Position numbers and translations under genes: made by a program
Shown here: piece by piece, positions 35,365 through 48,254 of the stretch
Numbering within the stretch: the stretch's first letter is position 1
How the letters are laid out: every line of letters begins with the position of its first letter
Notes under the pieces: model-generated
Database searches by the model: none
Told to the model about the DNA's origin: nothing
What the model saw: the letters and a program-made list of their open reading frames with translations, nothing else
Assembly (NCBI RefSeq): GCF_964204645.1
Contig: NC_134033.1
Span: forward strand, 2,539,631 to 2,603,630
Source of the DNA: Tubulanus polymorphus
Lineage: Eukaryota > Nemertea > Palaeonemertea > Tubulaniformes > Tubulanidae
Direction of reading: 5' to 3'
Length of the DNA stretch: 64,000 nt

Positions 35365-37701
35365 AAAAAGATTTAATATGTTTACGGGATACTAGGCCTG
35401 TCACTCGGCCGTGACGAGACCCTTGCTTTGCTCATGAAATTATCATTGGCAGGCACATTAGAAAAATATTACATGAAACTTTACTCCCATGTAATGATTA
35501 ATACAGTTCATAAAGAAAAAAAATTAATTGCAGAATATAGCTGCCAAGCAGCGATAACGGGTTTTCTGGCTCGCTGGGTTAAGGGTTGTATAACGAAGCG
35601 TATACGGTACACAGATTGCGAGGTTATTTTAATGGAGCGCAACCTTTCCACTTACACCTGACATGTAAATCCAGACGGGCTACTGTACAAAGTATACCGA
35701 TACACCAAGTTTAGTCAAAACAACTTTGATGATAACAGGGAGCTTTCCTTGGTTTCACATCATCACCGTTCTCAATTCTTGCGTTCAAAAAATCCAAGAA
35801 TCGCCAACAAATATCTGCATTTCATTTCCTTTAAAATGGTGTATAACTTAAAACCCTTTTAAGTTCATGGTCGACCCTAGGTCGAGACGGAAAGACATTG
35901 GCTTTACGTTCATGCTCGACCGTAGGTCGAGCCCCGGCGTGCGCTGTAAAAGCGTAAATTAATATCGTCGTTTCACCTACAGGTTTTCGTCATAGCACAT
36001 CATTCGTCGGTAGATGGCGTTTCTGTCGATTATTCACCGAAAAATTTTTTTGATAGTTGCAATTCATTATTTTTGAACAAATTTGAGTCAAAATTTGTAA
36101 TTTTTTTCGAAATAAATAAGGTAAAATCAAGAATACAGATCAAGTTTTATTATAAATTTTTGCTTATGATGAGTTTGGAGACGATGATTTAGAGCTTATA
36201 GACAGTGAATCCAGTGACTTTAAAAAACAGTTCAGATGATATTCAAACCCTTCTCAAGGCAAGGCCAAGTCCTGGCCCCGACTCTGATGAATCTGACAGA
36301 TACTGACCAATACTATGTCATTAAAATACTCAAACCTGGTATCATATGAAAGGTCATAATATTGTCTACAAACTTTTTTTCGCTGCTAAGCTATAGGACT
36401 GATAATTTTTGAACTTTATGGCTTCAAATATGAGTTCTCAAAAAGCGCAACAATGGCCGAAAATAATTGAATTTCTAGGGTAGTCACAGTGTAAAAAAAC
36501 TAGAACCTAAAAGGGTTTTAAGTTCATCAAGCAAGGGGCTGCAGAACTATATGATATTCAATCTAAACTAACGTTTTGAAAATGAGCGCAAATTATCGCA
36601 ACAATGGAGACCTCCACAAAATGGCGCCTAGAAACTGTGGAAACTTCTTTATTGCCTGGTGGTAGTACGAAATAATCATTCCAGTTGCATACTGGATATA
36701 TGTATACGTACTTAAATACCCGGTTTTGTGGTTTCTATGATAAAACGACTCACGTCTTACACGTGAAAGAAAGGGATGCTGAAATTAGTTTCTCAAAATT
36801 TAACCCACCTATTCTTTATAGCCTAAACTCATTGTGAAGTGCGCTTTGGATGATCCATATCGTTATCGATATCAATGTCTGATTATTCAAGTGTTGTTTT
36901 TAGGAGGCATTACGCGCTTCAAGACTCATTGTTTTTCCGCGGAATAAATCGATACATCGAATTTGAATTCATTACGGCGAAGACGAGCAGCGCGCGCGGG
37001 GATTCCCACACCGGACGGAGAATTTCAGATTTTTGGTGCATGTAGGAAATGTTTATCTGCAAATTGCAAAATCACGAATATCAATATCTGCAATATCGGA
37101 GAATTATTTTGACCTAAATCAGGATTCGAACACACAGGCCCCGCAGAGCCAGCGTTTTTTTTTAAATTCTGTTTTGACGTTTCTGTTTTAGCACCGTGTT
37201 CGCGTAGCTCGCGTTAACCGTATTAGGGGCTTTCCAGTACGTATCTTCCGTTCAAGACGGAATCGTATTCTATTGATTCCGCCATTCAATTCGTTAATAC
37301 AGTACACCGTGTGTAAGTCGGACCTTGTGGGTCCAAGAAAGATCCTCCGACTTTGAACATATACGGCGGGTTTCTAGCCTTTTTCCGAAAATATCGAATT
37401 TAGAATCAATTTCTGTACATGGAAAAATTATAGCAATATCTAAGAGAAATCTAAAAACACCACTGTTAAAAAATGTTTCATCTGGAACAGGGTATAGAAA
37501 TCAAATTGCAATAGGATGAAATACCCCTCCGACTCCTGGAGAGTGATTTTAACTGACTTCTTAACTGATTTCTTTTCGCATACTCCCCCCTGCCCCGTTC
37601 CGTAATATACGATTTGCAAAAATGGGATTTACAGGGATTATGATACACCGCAATCAGTAGTTGCGTAGGACTTTCAGAGATGGTTTGCATTTTCTCGACC
37701 A
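35365..37701. other. Intergenic region between galaxin-like promoter side and receptor 3' end
   Basis: No convincing gene. It contains the piggyBac-like element at 35848-36521. A 77-codon ORF at 35428-35661 has no recognisable feature. No clear AATAAA for the receptor gene (minus strand) was found just below 37702. Confidence 0.5.
35848..36521. mobile_element. piggyBac-like deletion derivative
   Basis: Both ends carry TTAA (35848-35851 and 36518-36521) directly joined to inverted ends AACCCTTTTAAGTTC and GAACCTAAAAGGGTT. TTAA duplication with CCC-starting ends is the hallmark of piggyBac superfamily elements. About 270-380 bp in, a stretch (36160-36230) could encode an acidic segment (YDEFGDDDLELIDSESSD) like the N-terminus of piggyBac transposases, after which the frame breaks. 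It is too short (674 bp) to be autonomous. Confidence 0.65.
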
Positions 37702-40700
37702 CTATCGGCGTTTTGTTTTAGCTCGTATTGATTTCAAATCAATAGTCAGTATGGTATAAAGAAGCGGATTCAGAGACGAGTTGATCGGTAAAAATAGAAC
37801 GGCCAGCCAAGCGGCCACCTGGTTCGGTATCTCGACCGAAAATACGGCGCAAAACTGAACGATTATTATCGGTAGCCAGCAAAATAGATTACAAAGATTG
37901 ATTACTAAACTCCTTCGAGCTAAAACCAGTTCGGTAGGATCGGCTCTACCCGAGCCCGACCTGCTTCCAGATACGAGTCTATACATCTGAGCGTACGTCG
38001 CCATTATCGTAGCAAGTATGACCGAGTTGGCTAATGAGAATATTGCGAATGAGTATTGCCAGCCATTGACGTCAATTGAGATCAAATTCATAGGCAAACA
38101 AACTCCGGTTGTGCCGTAGAAGTTGCTTCCAAAGTAAGAAACAGGTAAAAGAGGTATTAATGCAACAATACTTAAGCCAATCCAACACATGCAACAAATA
38201 ATGGACACATATTTCGGAGATGTAAATGGGCTTCCAGAAAATGGATTAACTATATTTGAAAATCTATGACGCGTCATGAAAAGTAAGAATATCAACGATC
38301 CTTCGCAAGAAATAGACACCAAGATACCAGCAAGACGACAGAATAAACTGTCCGTCCATGAGTCTGAATGAAGAAAATAAATGCCTTTATAAATGTAATC
38401 GGCTCCAGCGATCAAAAACAAATATATAGACATCATAGAATCAGACACAGCAACATTAATGATGATGATGTCTGAAGATAAATTTGAAGAGGAGGAGAAT
38501 CGAATTGCATGAACGCGAAGAGAAATGACGATTCCGTTAGCGAAAAAACTGAATGAAGCGATGACCCAGATGATGGCTCTGAGGACTGTGTTTCCCATCA
38601 GATCTGAACAGGAGGAAAACTGATCAGCTCCAGGAAGGCACTGGTCAACCTTCGGTGCCATGCAGCAAAATTTGTAAGCATCAGACGCTAAAGATACTAA
38701 CGTTGTCAAATTATCGAAAACCTTTCTATCGGTGGAAATGACTTCGTAATTGTTGGTTATATCGAGGATTTCAAGTGAAGTTAATCCAGAAAATGCGTTC
38801 AACGATATTTGATGGATTTTGTTACTGCTGATATTCAACATCTGCAATGAAGACAAACCCCGAAATACATTTCTACCGAGAAACGATAAAGATAGCCCTC
38901 GAAGATCAAGAATTTTCAGTGACTTCAAATCTTGAAAAGTATCGTCTTCTAAATGGCGCACTGGATTTTCAGTTACGAGTAAATTTTCCAAACTATACAA
39001 ACCTGTAAATGTGTTTGTGGATAATGATGTTATGTTGTTAAATGTAAGGTCTAATGTATGCAGATTGTGCAGGTTTGAGAACGAATTCGGTAAAATGTAA
39101 GACAATCCATTGAACGAGATGTTGAGCGACCGAAGGTAAACGACGGAGAAGAACGTCGACTCGTTCAAAAATATAGAATTATTCGACAAAATTAAAACTC
39201 GAGTTGATGCTGAGAAAAGACGAGTTATGTCTACTAAACCAAGATGTTTACAATCAACCAAGTGACCTTGACATTTACAACCTCTAGGACAAGTAGCGTT
39301 ACAGAAAGACTCGTCATCAGTTGCATATTTACAATTTACAACACCATCGCAAACGTCTGATTGTGGAATACATCGATTTTCCTGACCACATTTAAACATT
39401 CCCGGACACGAAATTGTCTTGCAGTTATGCTCGTCTTCTGAATTAGGACAATCTGATCGACCATCGCACACCTGTCTGATAGGTATGCAGTAGGATGCTG
39501 GACATTTAACAGTACCATCAGGACATTCAAATTCTTCACATCTCAACACGTGCTCAAGATTTCTACAAACTGGGTGACCATTTGACATTCTTTCTAGAAC
39601 ACACCTGTGACGTCTAGAGTAACAATGAGGAGATTTGAAAGAACATCTCTGTTCATCAGATTCCATACATAGATTTGTGAAGTTAGTTGTACAGTGGATT
39701 TCAAGATTGCAATCAACCGAAGGATTAACCGTAATATTAGTATTTGTTACTAATTCGTCTTCCTCAAGGTTTCCACTGCAGTCTACGACACCATCCTGAT
39801 ACAACTGAGAACTGATACAGTCCCCACTGTTACACAGAAACCCTAGACACAGTTGGGCAGTGCATCCCGTTTCATCAGAGCCATCTTGACAATCAGCAAC
39901 TCCGTCACATCTGTTGATCGTACTGGCACATTGACCATTGATACAGCGAAATTGTCCGAACGAACACGGGGGATGAAAACACGAGTTCTCATCCGAGCCA
40001 TCGACGCAATCTCTAATAAAGTCGCAGAAACCGCTAATCGATATAACCTGTCCATCGTTACAGCGGAACTGACTGTGTAAATTGATATCCGTACAATCGA
40101 GTTCATCTTCACCGTGTTGACAGTCGTGTCTGGTATCACATACGCGATGGTCGCTAATACATCTTTGATCGTAACATTCAAACTGCCACGATTTACAACC
40201 GCTTAAAGAAGCTGACTCTTCACCAGTTACATTATATGAACACAAAACAGAATGCGCTTCATCTGTGACATTATCGAACTGTTTCATCATCCATTCAACT
40301 GATTGAATATAAGTAATTTCGTCTCTGGTGATTTTTGGGTTTATAACTAGTAGTCTGCCATCAGAAGTCATCGCTAGTATGGAACTATACTGATGTTGAT
40401 ATTCAAATGTTCTTATCAAGTTGTTAATTTCTTTTTCTGTGTAACTGGTTATCACAGTGGCTATTTCACCATGGACGCTATGACACATATCTCTAGCAGT
40501 TTTCTTATCTAAACCTCGATGTTTGTTCCACTCTGTCAGTATTTGATAGCATTGTTTATTCATGCTCAACCATCCAATTGTACAGCTGGAATTGTTCAAA
40601 CCAGTGGCTTGAAATATATTTTCTTGTGTCAAAAGTGTGTCGTTGTTTTTTGAATCTGACTCTGCAACCATTTCATTTTCGATATCAATTCTTCCTGATT

Positions 40701-43700
40701 CACAAATGAAACTCGTGTGAACCTCCTCGATTTGACACGGGAATCGAACCCAGTTTGCCGATCCTCGTGGATTATTCAGTATCATCGCCGTACACGGCAT
40801 ATTGACGTCATTTATCGGCTGTTTTCTTATCGGAGATATCAATCCTCGAATAACTTCTGGTATCGTTTCGTTATTTATAGGTTGATACCACTCTGTGAAG
40901 CTCAATGGTTTACCGTCAGACCACGTGTAGTAACCAGAACTTGGCTAGAAATCAAATGAGAAATAATCATTGAAATTCAAATTGAAGACGAGCAACCACT
41001 ACCTATCGATAGGTGAAAAAATGCGTTTCAAATATTCAAGAAAGAATTTTTAAAACTTGAATCAATTCATAAGAAATTTGAGAAACAAAACTATGAATAC
41101 CAGCTGCTTTAATCCAATCATCATTATGAGCGCTTTCTGTGAATATGCGTATACCAGAAGTTTTGTAGCGAATAATCGTTTGATTGAAATCATCTCCTGT
41201 TCTGAGTTGATACTAAGTAGATGTCCCGCGTACTTCTGTCTACAGTATATTTCAGCGTTCTCCCAATTCAGACGTTCATCTCTGATGTATTTGATGCAGG
41301 AAATTCCCGCATATAGAAATCCTGATTTACAGACATTTTTAAAACGTTTTACCGTTAACGGCTGTTCTAATGTATATTGCATTTGAAATATAGGAATGTA
41401 ATTTCCCGTCTCAAAATACAGGTTGTAATCGAGAAAACTATGAAATACAACTCCCGGATTCGCAATTTTGTCACATATTTTGTAAACTTGTAGTTGTGAC
41501 CGGTGATTAATTTTATCAAAGATAGTTTGTTTTAAGAGAATGGAATTCGTGTCTGACGCTTTTGCCTTCTCACACCGGATCACTGCAATACGTTTTATGA
41601 TAAATCTGTAATATCGAATCGCCGAGGTTCTCAATAATCTAAATGTAAATGTTATTGTTTTTCCGGACGTAGCTTGTCCTCGTGGGTAGCCTGGTGACTG
41701 AATGATGCCGCACGAATCGGTGAGAAGTCCGTACTGTGCGATGGACGGCGTATTCGCTTTCTTTGATCGCTGACATCTACGTCGCAGTTTAAGTGTTAAC
41801 GAATATATCCGGAATGCATTCTGATTCCATATTCTAACGACGTTCAATGCGAAACTACCATTGAGAAACTGACTAGTCAAACTCAGATACCTGTTACATG
41901 GTGTCAATAATTTCTCTTCTGGAAAACATCGGTCAATTTGATATTCGTGCTCCGATAATATGTGAATATTTTTCAAACCAAGGCGTCGATTTTCAGGTGT
42001 AATCACGAGACAGTGTGACGTCATAATGATCTGACGTTCTCCTTCCTTTAAAGCGTACCCGTCACAGTCAGTAGGACGAAATACGAGATACGATTTCCTA
42101 TCGCCTGTTAACTGCATATCCCAGTTATAAGCGTATGCTACTACGGTAACCGGTCCACCTGATGTAATCAGGCTGACGACAGATCGACCGTAGTATGAAC
42201 CAGGACAATACGGACCATAGCGTCTAGCTGTGAAATAACTACCATCAAATATATAAAAACCAGCTCGCTCGCAGTTCTCTGATAGCACTCTTAGTTCCAT
42301 ATTCTCTTCAGTGATATCAACTTTCCATTTGAATAAAAAAGATGTAATGCCGTATGTAAAAGCCTTCTTTTCCAATGGTCGAAACACCGAGCGAGCATCT
42401 ATGGACCCTAATTGAGTGTTTCGCACCTATAAAGAAGAAAACTGACTTGAATGTTTATTGACGCCTTAAAAACACATACACTGCCTATGGACAATAAATA
42501 GTATGAAATGATTCATATAATCATATAATATATAATAATGTATATTATATTAATCGATTCGAATACATCGATAATCTAATTGATTGACCGGCAACCAGTC
42601 TATTCCCCGATGTATTGATGACGTAATGCACATCCTCAGAAATGTGATCAAACTTTATCAAAAAAGTTCAAAATTATGGAAATATATTTGACTATTGAAT
42701 TAACGCCAAAATTCACGATATTTTGATTGCTATCTTGAAGCCTGAATACACATCTTTTGATGACGTAGTGCACATCGACTCACATTTAAATTACACATCT
42801 AGGTATCGCGATGTACACAACGGCTTCAAAATATAGATATTTTTATACATCTCAGGATTGTCAGTTACAACGACTATTTGAATTTATTTACCGTGATGTG
42901 TAAATCTTCTGTTGACTTATTGTTCACTTGAAAGTCTATTTCTATCTTTTCTAAGGATTCAGCTTTTACTAAAATGCACAGTGTGACGAGAAAGCTGTCA
43001 GATTTGACACTCAGTGATTGCAGATAGTTGTAACCGAGTAAAATATCAGTTCCTGCAACGCGTAACCCTTCTAGTATATATACACCAATGACGTCACCGG
43101 ATGTGCTGAGATCACGTGTCCAGTTGAAGACGACGTACTGTAACACCTGCTCCGTGATAGACCAGCAGTGTAAGTGTTTTGATCGAGTTATTACGTGTAA
43201 ACTGTTGTCATCGGGAATGAGCACTCCCGACTCGTTATTAGAGATCTGAATCAACGGATTTGAGTTGTTCCAATCTGATACATTGTACAGCTCAACTAAA
43301 AGTCTGAACTGATTGGGAGGATATGAGAAGTGATTTACCAGAGAGATGAGGGCTTTATTAGTTTTAGTATAAAACGATGAAGGCGGATGTCCGGTTTGTT
43401 CTCGTATAACAGCTATAGGTTCACTGGTGCTGTTCCATCCGTCAAATATTTCTATAGCCACAGACTGTCGCCTAGGATCTGACTTCATTATGGTTTGTAT
43501 AAATGTGAGATTCATCGCATGATCGCGTGATATTCCAATCCACTCAACAAACATTTTGCAGTTACGGTTTATTTGCATGAAGAATTTATAACCGGTCGTT
43601 GAGCGAAGTTCTACTAAATTAAGGCTAGAACTACAGCGATGACTGATTCTTAAACGGCTTCGTTCATAACGATATATGATATAAACCCGACTACCTCGCG

Positions 43701-44100
43701 CTCCATCGACTTTACTCCTAAACATCAACGAAAACGAATCGTTACGGCGGATTTCGTGTTTTCCATCGCCGCAGAATCTGTCACCAAACTCGTCGACGAG
43801 AAGATAGTTATCGATACAGAATATCGACGGCTCGATGTCGTGGTAAACTTGCGCTTGGAAAGTTCCAGATAAAGAACTATTGATGAACCAACGGCATTCG
43901 ACACCGCGCGTATTAAACGACGGATAGTTCGGTGAAACGATGTAACCGGACGTAGAATCTAGCGGGTACCACGTGCTGTTACAAGACGAACGCACCGTCA
44001 CAGACGATTCCTCGATAGAGTCTGCGCGATCAGCGCGCGCGATGCTGACTCGACAGACGATCAGCGACGCTATAAACAGCGCTCTCAGTCGCTGCTCCAT
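37702..44100 (-). CDS. GRL101-like receptor: CUB, C-type lectin, LDLa, LRR, 7TM
   Basis: Three minus-strand exons, 44100-42892, 42426-41101 and 40944-37702, all phase 0, give 1925 residues. The ATG at 44100 starts a signal peptide (MEQRLRALFIASLIV). Domains: CUB at ~40-146, further CUB-like segments to ~620, a CUB with CGIIQSPGYPRG at ~642-765, a C-type lectin domain (~769-926, with WSDGK, NWVRFPC, FICES), a second degenerate lectin-like domain (~966-1080), six LDL-receptor A modules (~1095-1393, one degenerate), a Cys LRRNT (~1397) and about six leucine-rich repeats, then seven transmembrane segments from ~1633. TM3 ends TRHRF instead of DRY; TM7 has NPLLY. LDLa-LRR-7TM places it with relaxin-type LGRs and snail GRL101. 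The added CUB/lectin front suggests glycan or large-ligand binding. The exon 2-3 junction falls inside the lectin domain. Confidence 0.85.
42560..42790. repeat. GACCGGCAACCAGTC...TGACGTAGTGCACATCGACTC element
   Basis: A ~220-bp element with sister copies at 54290-54520 and 63470-63690. It begins near TTGACCGGCAACCAGTCTA and ends GACGTAGTGCACATCGACTC. It lies in the first intron of the receptor gene. Confidence 0.65.
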
Positions 44101-44999
44101 ACCGAACAACACCAACACGAAATACAATTAACGATATTCCTTCGCGATTCACGTCCACGCGATCCTATCACAGCTCGGCCGTCCACGCGCCGGGCAAAGA
44201 TAGCTTCAATTGAGCGATTCGGCAGACGTATGAATCGAATTATTCGCTTCCATCAGCAATTCTACCTATTTCAGCCACCGATGACTTGTAAAGCGATATC
44301 CTGACTCGTGCATCATTAAAATGTTTTTTTTTTCTCTGAGCTTCAAAGCGACGAAAATAACGAGCCTGCGAGTAATTACCATATATCTGTGCAACAAGTT
44401 TCAGTTTCACGTTTCTACGCGAAGTTATATCGATTGCTGCCAATTACATTTTCAAACTGTTCTCAGATTTTATTCAGTTTGGTCGGGTTTGCCGGGAATC
44501 AATCTTTCATATGATGTTGTAATATTTTCACTGATGCACTGAGCGAATATAGAACACATTGGTGTTCTAACGTGTAAGTAACAAGTAAGCGAAAACTCTT
44601 TGAACCACCAGCAATACGCAAATTACAGACGAACTGTGAACATATTTCTCGTCGTGTATTATTTTTGAAATCACACGCAGAAATATGTATATACATATAA
44701 CATGTTCTATTTCGTGGTTTGATGCGACAATATGAAAGGAATTTAAACTATATATATTCACTACTAAAGCTGCAGCCTAACTTTGAATATCCAGAACCAA
44801 TCAATCCAACTGTCCGTGCTTCGATTTTCGATCGATTTTCAAAATCGAAACCCTAGTTTCTTGTTGTCGCAATCGAAAACTCTTTGAACCACCAGTGTGT
44901 CGATGATCCATTTTGCGAAAATGTGTAACTTGGCAATAAATTTATTGACAGTTTACATAGAGATAAAGGCCAAGTAAGTAAAAAGTAACTGAAAGAGCG

Positions 45000-45835
45000 C
45001 TCGTTGAATATAAGATTTAGTAACTATTTCAAAGTTGCTGGCCGCCATTTTGTCAGGGTATACTTTTGTCCGGGTAGATTGAGCCATATTTTCTCGTAAC
45101 AAAAGAAAACAAATAGTTGTGTTGCGTATTTCGTATTAGATCGGTCCTATAATCGATTTTGACAACACTTTATTAACATCCTAACCGTGTGAATATCTCG
45201 CTACTACGCGACATGTATCGAGGCTGATTCGGGCCGCATTGAAATAAAAATATGACTCTCAATATCCAACGATTTCTTTTCTACAATTTACATTTTTCCG
45301 TTTTAACGCCACTTAAAATTTCTAATTATGTACTTCGATTCAAACGAAAATTCGACCGCCGATCACACAACTATACATAAATGTACTTCGATTTCGGATT
45401 TCAAAATCAAACCCCCTGTTTCGCTCCCGGCAGGTGTCGCGGTTCTGCAAGGGACACTACCAGCGAAATCGAAACAAATCAAACGAAATCTACAAATTGA
45501 ATGAATTTCAGGGTCAATCACTACTTTTAGATTCAAAAAAAGAACGGTTTTTCGTTGTAACGTGGTCTTTTTGTTTTTAACGTGGTTTTTCGTTGAAACC
45601 ATATTTTCACAAATTCGCTGTAAAAACGAAAGGTTAGTTTTTTTTCTAATCTTAAAATAGGGGTTGACCCCGTAATTTATTTGATCGGTAGATTTCGTTT
45701 GTTGTTTTTTGAGTTAGTCTCCTCGTAAGGTGTGTTTTAACGCGGCGTTGAGACGAAAAGTGTAAAATGTTTAGAAATGAAATAACCACTGGATATCGAG
45801 TGTCATATCTATTTCAATGTGGCCCGAATCTTATT
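45000..45835. mobile_element. Foldback-type element
   Basis: From about 45231 to 45833 the ends are inverse (GGGCCGCATTGAAATA... and ...TATTTCAATGTGGCCC) with long inner inverted arms (ACTTTTCGTC/GACGAAAAGT, TCAAACGAAATCTAC and its inverse). The segment with its flank matches 60830-61560 in inverse orientation. Confidence 0.6.
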
Positions 45836-45962
45836 TTCTATCTGATGAATTTCTATGTCTTCTCTAGAATGAATTTCGATTGAAATTAGGACAACATTGA
45901 ATTGTCGATATAAATTTACTACCAAAATGTGACCAGTGAAATCTGAATACGATTAATGATTT

Positions 45963-46660
45963 TTGACTCTTGATCCAGTTCCACAGTTGTGTGGGTTTGA
46001 TTTGACTCTGAACCCAGTTCCACAGTTGTATGGGTTTAATTTGACTCTGAACCCAGTTCCACAGTTGTATGGGTTTAATTTCACTCTGAACCCAGTTCCA
46101 CAGTTGTATGGGTTTAATTTCACTCTGAACCCAGTTCCACAGTTGTATGGGTATAATTTCACTCTGAACCCAGTTCCACAGTTGTATGGGTTTAAGTTGA
46201 CTCTGAACCCAATTCCACAGTTGTGTGAGTAATTGTGGGTTTGATTTGACTCTAGATCCAGTTCCATTGGGTTTAATTTGACCATGATCCCAGTCCATTC
46301 TGTCTCTGGATCCATTTCCACAGTTATATGAGTTTAATTTGACTCTGAACCCAGTTCCACAGTTGTATGGGTTCAATTTGTCTTTGGATCTAGTTCCACA
46401 GTTGTTTGGGTTTAAGTTAACTGTGGATCCAGTTCTAGGGTTCAATTTGATGCTGAACCCAGTCTCACACAGTTGAACACACTAAATTGGACTTTGGACC
46501 CAGTTCCACAGTTGTATATTCTGAATTCAACTCTTGATCCAGCTGTGTGGATTTAATCCAAGTCTGAATCCAGATCCACAGTGTTGTGCGGGTTCAATTT
46601 GAATGTGAACCCAGTTCCACAGTTAAACGCACTAAATTCGACTTTGGACCAAACCGTCCG
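45963..46660. repeat. 39-bp minisatellite array (copy 3)
   Basis: The first ~270 bp are very regular units of CCAGTTCCACAGTTGTATGG. The rest is degenerate, with longer spacers. Confidence 0.9.
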
Positions 46661-47310
46661 AGATCGGAACCATCAGTTCCACAATCGATATATATAATAT
46701 CAAAAATACATCCTTTTCATGTATTTTTGATAATATGTGCAGATTTCGTATTGGTCTTAATATCGAATGTCACACAAATCGACCAATCCTATCGACGATG
46801 TATTCGACACACATTTTATCCGCAAGCATCGATCCACATGATACGAGTGGCCTGGGAGAATCCCGTCTGCGACACCAACTGACTGAAAAACCAATTTGGA
46901 CGGCAATAACTATCAAACAGCGATATATTTTTTTCAGTTTTCACTCCATTCGATTCTCCCGACGGATAGACGAACTCTCTGGAATACCGGGATTACTAAA
47001 AATCTACGTGCCTCGCATACATATCGTTTACTTAAGCGAACCGATGACAAATTATACGGTTCTATTTTTGCGTGGAAATTATTTTCGCGGCTCAATTCGA
47101 TGTTCTATTTCATGCGATATATGCGGATCGACCTCATAGATGGTTTTACCTCGGGTTCCTGTATCCGGTGTTATTCCGCGCGAACAAAGTCGTTTCACAG
47201 GAATTGCGGACGTTTTGAAGATAAAATTGACGCCATAAAAAGGGAGAAAAATTCAAAGTCTGCCAACGTTTTCTTTGAATATAATTTTTATAAATGTTCG
47301 TGCTGAATGT

Positions 47311-47317
47311 AGGGAGA

Positions 47318-47366
<49 letters not shown>

Positions 47367-47699
47367 AGGGAGAGGGAGAGGGAGATGGAGAGGGAGAGGG
47401 AGAGGGAGAGGGAGAGGGAGAGGGAGAGGGAGAGGGAGAGGGAGAGGGAGAGGGAGAGGGAGAGGGAGAGGGAGAGGGAGAGGGAGAGGGAGAGGGAGAG
47501 GGAGAGGGAGAGGGAGAGGGAGAGGGAGAGGGGGGAGAGGGAGAGGGAGAGGGAGAGGGAGAGGGAGAGGGGGGAGAGGGAGAGGGAGAGGGAGAGGGAG
47601 AGGGAGAGGGAGAGGGAGAGAGAGAGGGGGAGAGGGAGAGGGAGAGGGAGAGGGAGGGAGGGAGGGAGAGGGAGGGAGGGAGAGGGAGAGGGAGAGGGA
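47311..47699. repeat. Polypurine (GGGAGA)n tract
   Basis: About 390 bp are almost purely purine on the plus strand, starting as (GA)n and continuing as GGGAGA/GAGAGG units. It gives false Arg-Glu/Ser-Pro ORFs in every frame. It lies about 250 bp upstream of the presumed three-finger gene promoter. Confidence 0.95.
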
Positions 47700-47899
47700 T
47701 GGCGTTATTCAATGAACGGCCCTTAATGAATAATGCAGACATATATAGCGAAGGTTTTTTCGCTACTTTTATCGCAAAAAGCTAAATTTCACGCCCAAAC
47801 GATAACAGTCGGTATAACGTACGATCCCCGAGGATTCGCTAATACGCTAAATAAAAAACCAGACGCCTGATAGCCACTTTATCCGGCGGGTAACGCAAC

Positions 47900-48254
47900 A
47901 GTGAGTTTATCGCTGGATCGCTCCGCACACACAACAACAACCACCAGCGAATACGTGCGGAAATAGCGGTGAGTCGGTCAGGCGGTCAGTGCGCCGGCGC
48001 GCGACGCGAAATAAATTAACCATCCGAGGAAAAAAAGGAGGACCAACAACTACGAGTGTGCGTGTTAGAGGAGATAAGGCGGTTTTATACGGTTGATGAA
48101 AGCCCGAGAGATCTCCGTATCAGTCGATCACTTCTTTCAGCAACACAATCAACAAATCGCTCTCGAGGAAGCCGCCGGCCCGCGGAATCGCGGTCGATGG
48201 AGACATCTCGTAAACAGTTCGGTGTCAGCTACGAATATTGTATCGACGAATCGG
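47900..48254 (+). promoter_or_regulatory. Presumed promoter and 5' UTR exon of the three-finger gene
   Basis: A CpG-richer stretch runs into a good donor (CGG|GTGAGC at 48254). The next strong acceptor, a pyrimidine tract ending CGCAG at 49072, precedes the coding ATG at 49191 by 119 bp. A non-coding first exon spliced to 49073 would explain both. An ORF here ends at the same donor, but its product is not recognisable. No TATA box was identified. Confidence 0.35.

Larger units (their letters stand above)
44101..47300. other. Intergenic region upstream of the CUB/LDLa receptor
   Basis: Probably holds the receptor promoter (44.1-44.3 kb). Beyond it lie a foldback element (about 45000-45835) and a 39-bp array (45963-46660). 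Open frames at 46.6-47.3 kb have no splice or domain support. Confidence 0.5.

Noticed and set aside
35428-35661. 77-codon ORF
   Set aside because: It starts at a non-ATG codon, lies next to repeats, and nothing recognisable is seen.
45864-46445. Repeat proteins reading PVPQLCGFNLTL or NPHNCGTGFRV, also at 24.7, 49.3, 50.3 and 51.3 kb
   Set aside because: The 39-bp unit is a multiple of three, so all frames stay open. They occur on both strands, in introns and the 3' UTR, and no splice model uses them.
47146-47785. Long ORFs in several frames (Arg-Glu, Gly-Glu, Ser-Pro repeats)
   Set aside because: They are products of the polypurine tract, which has no stops in any frame.
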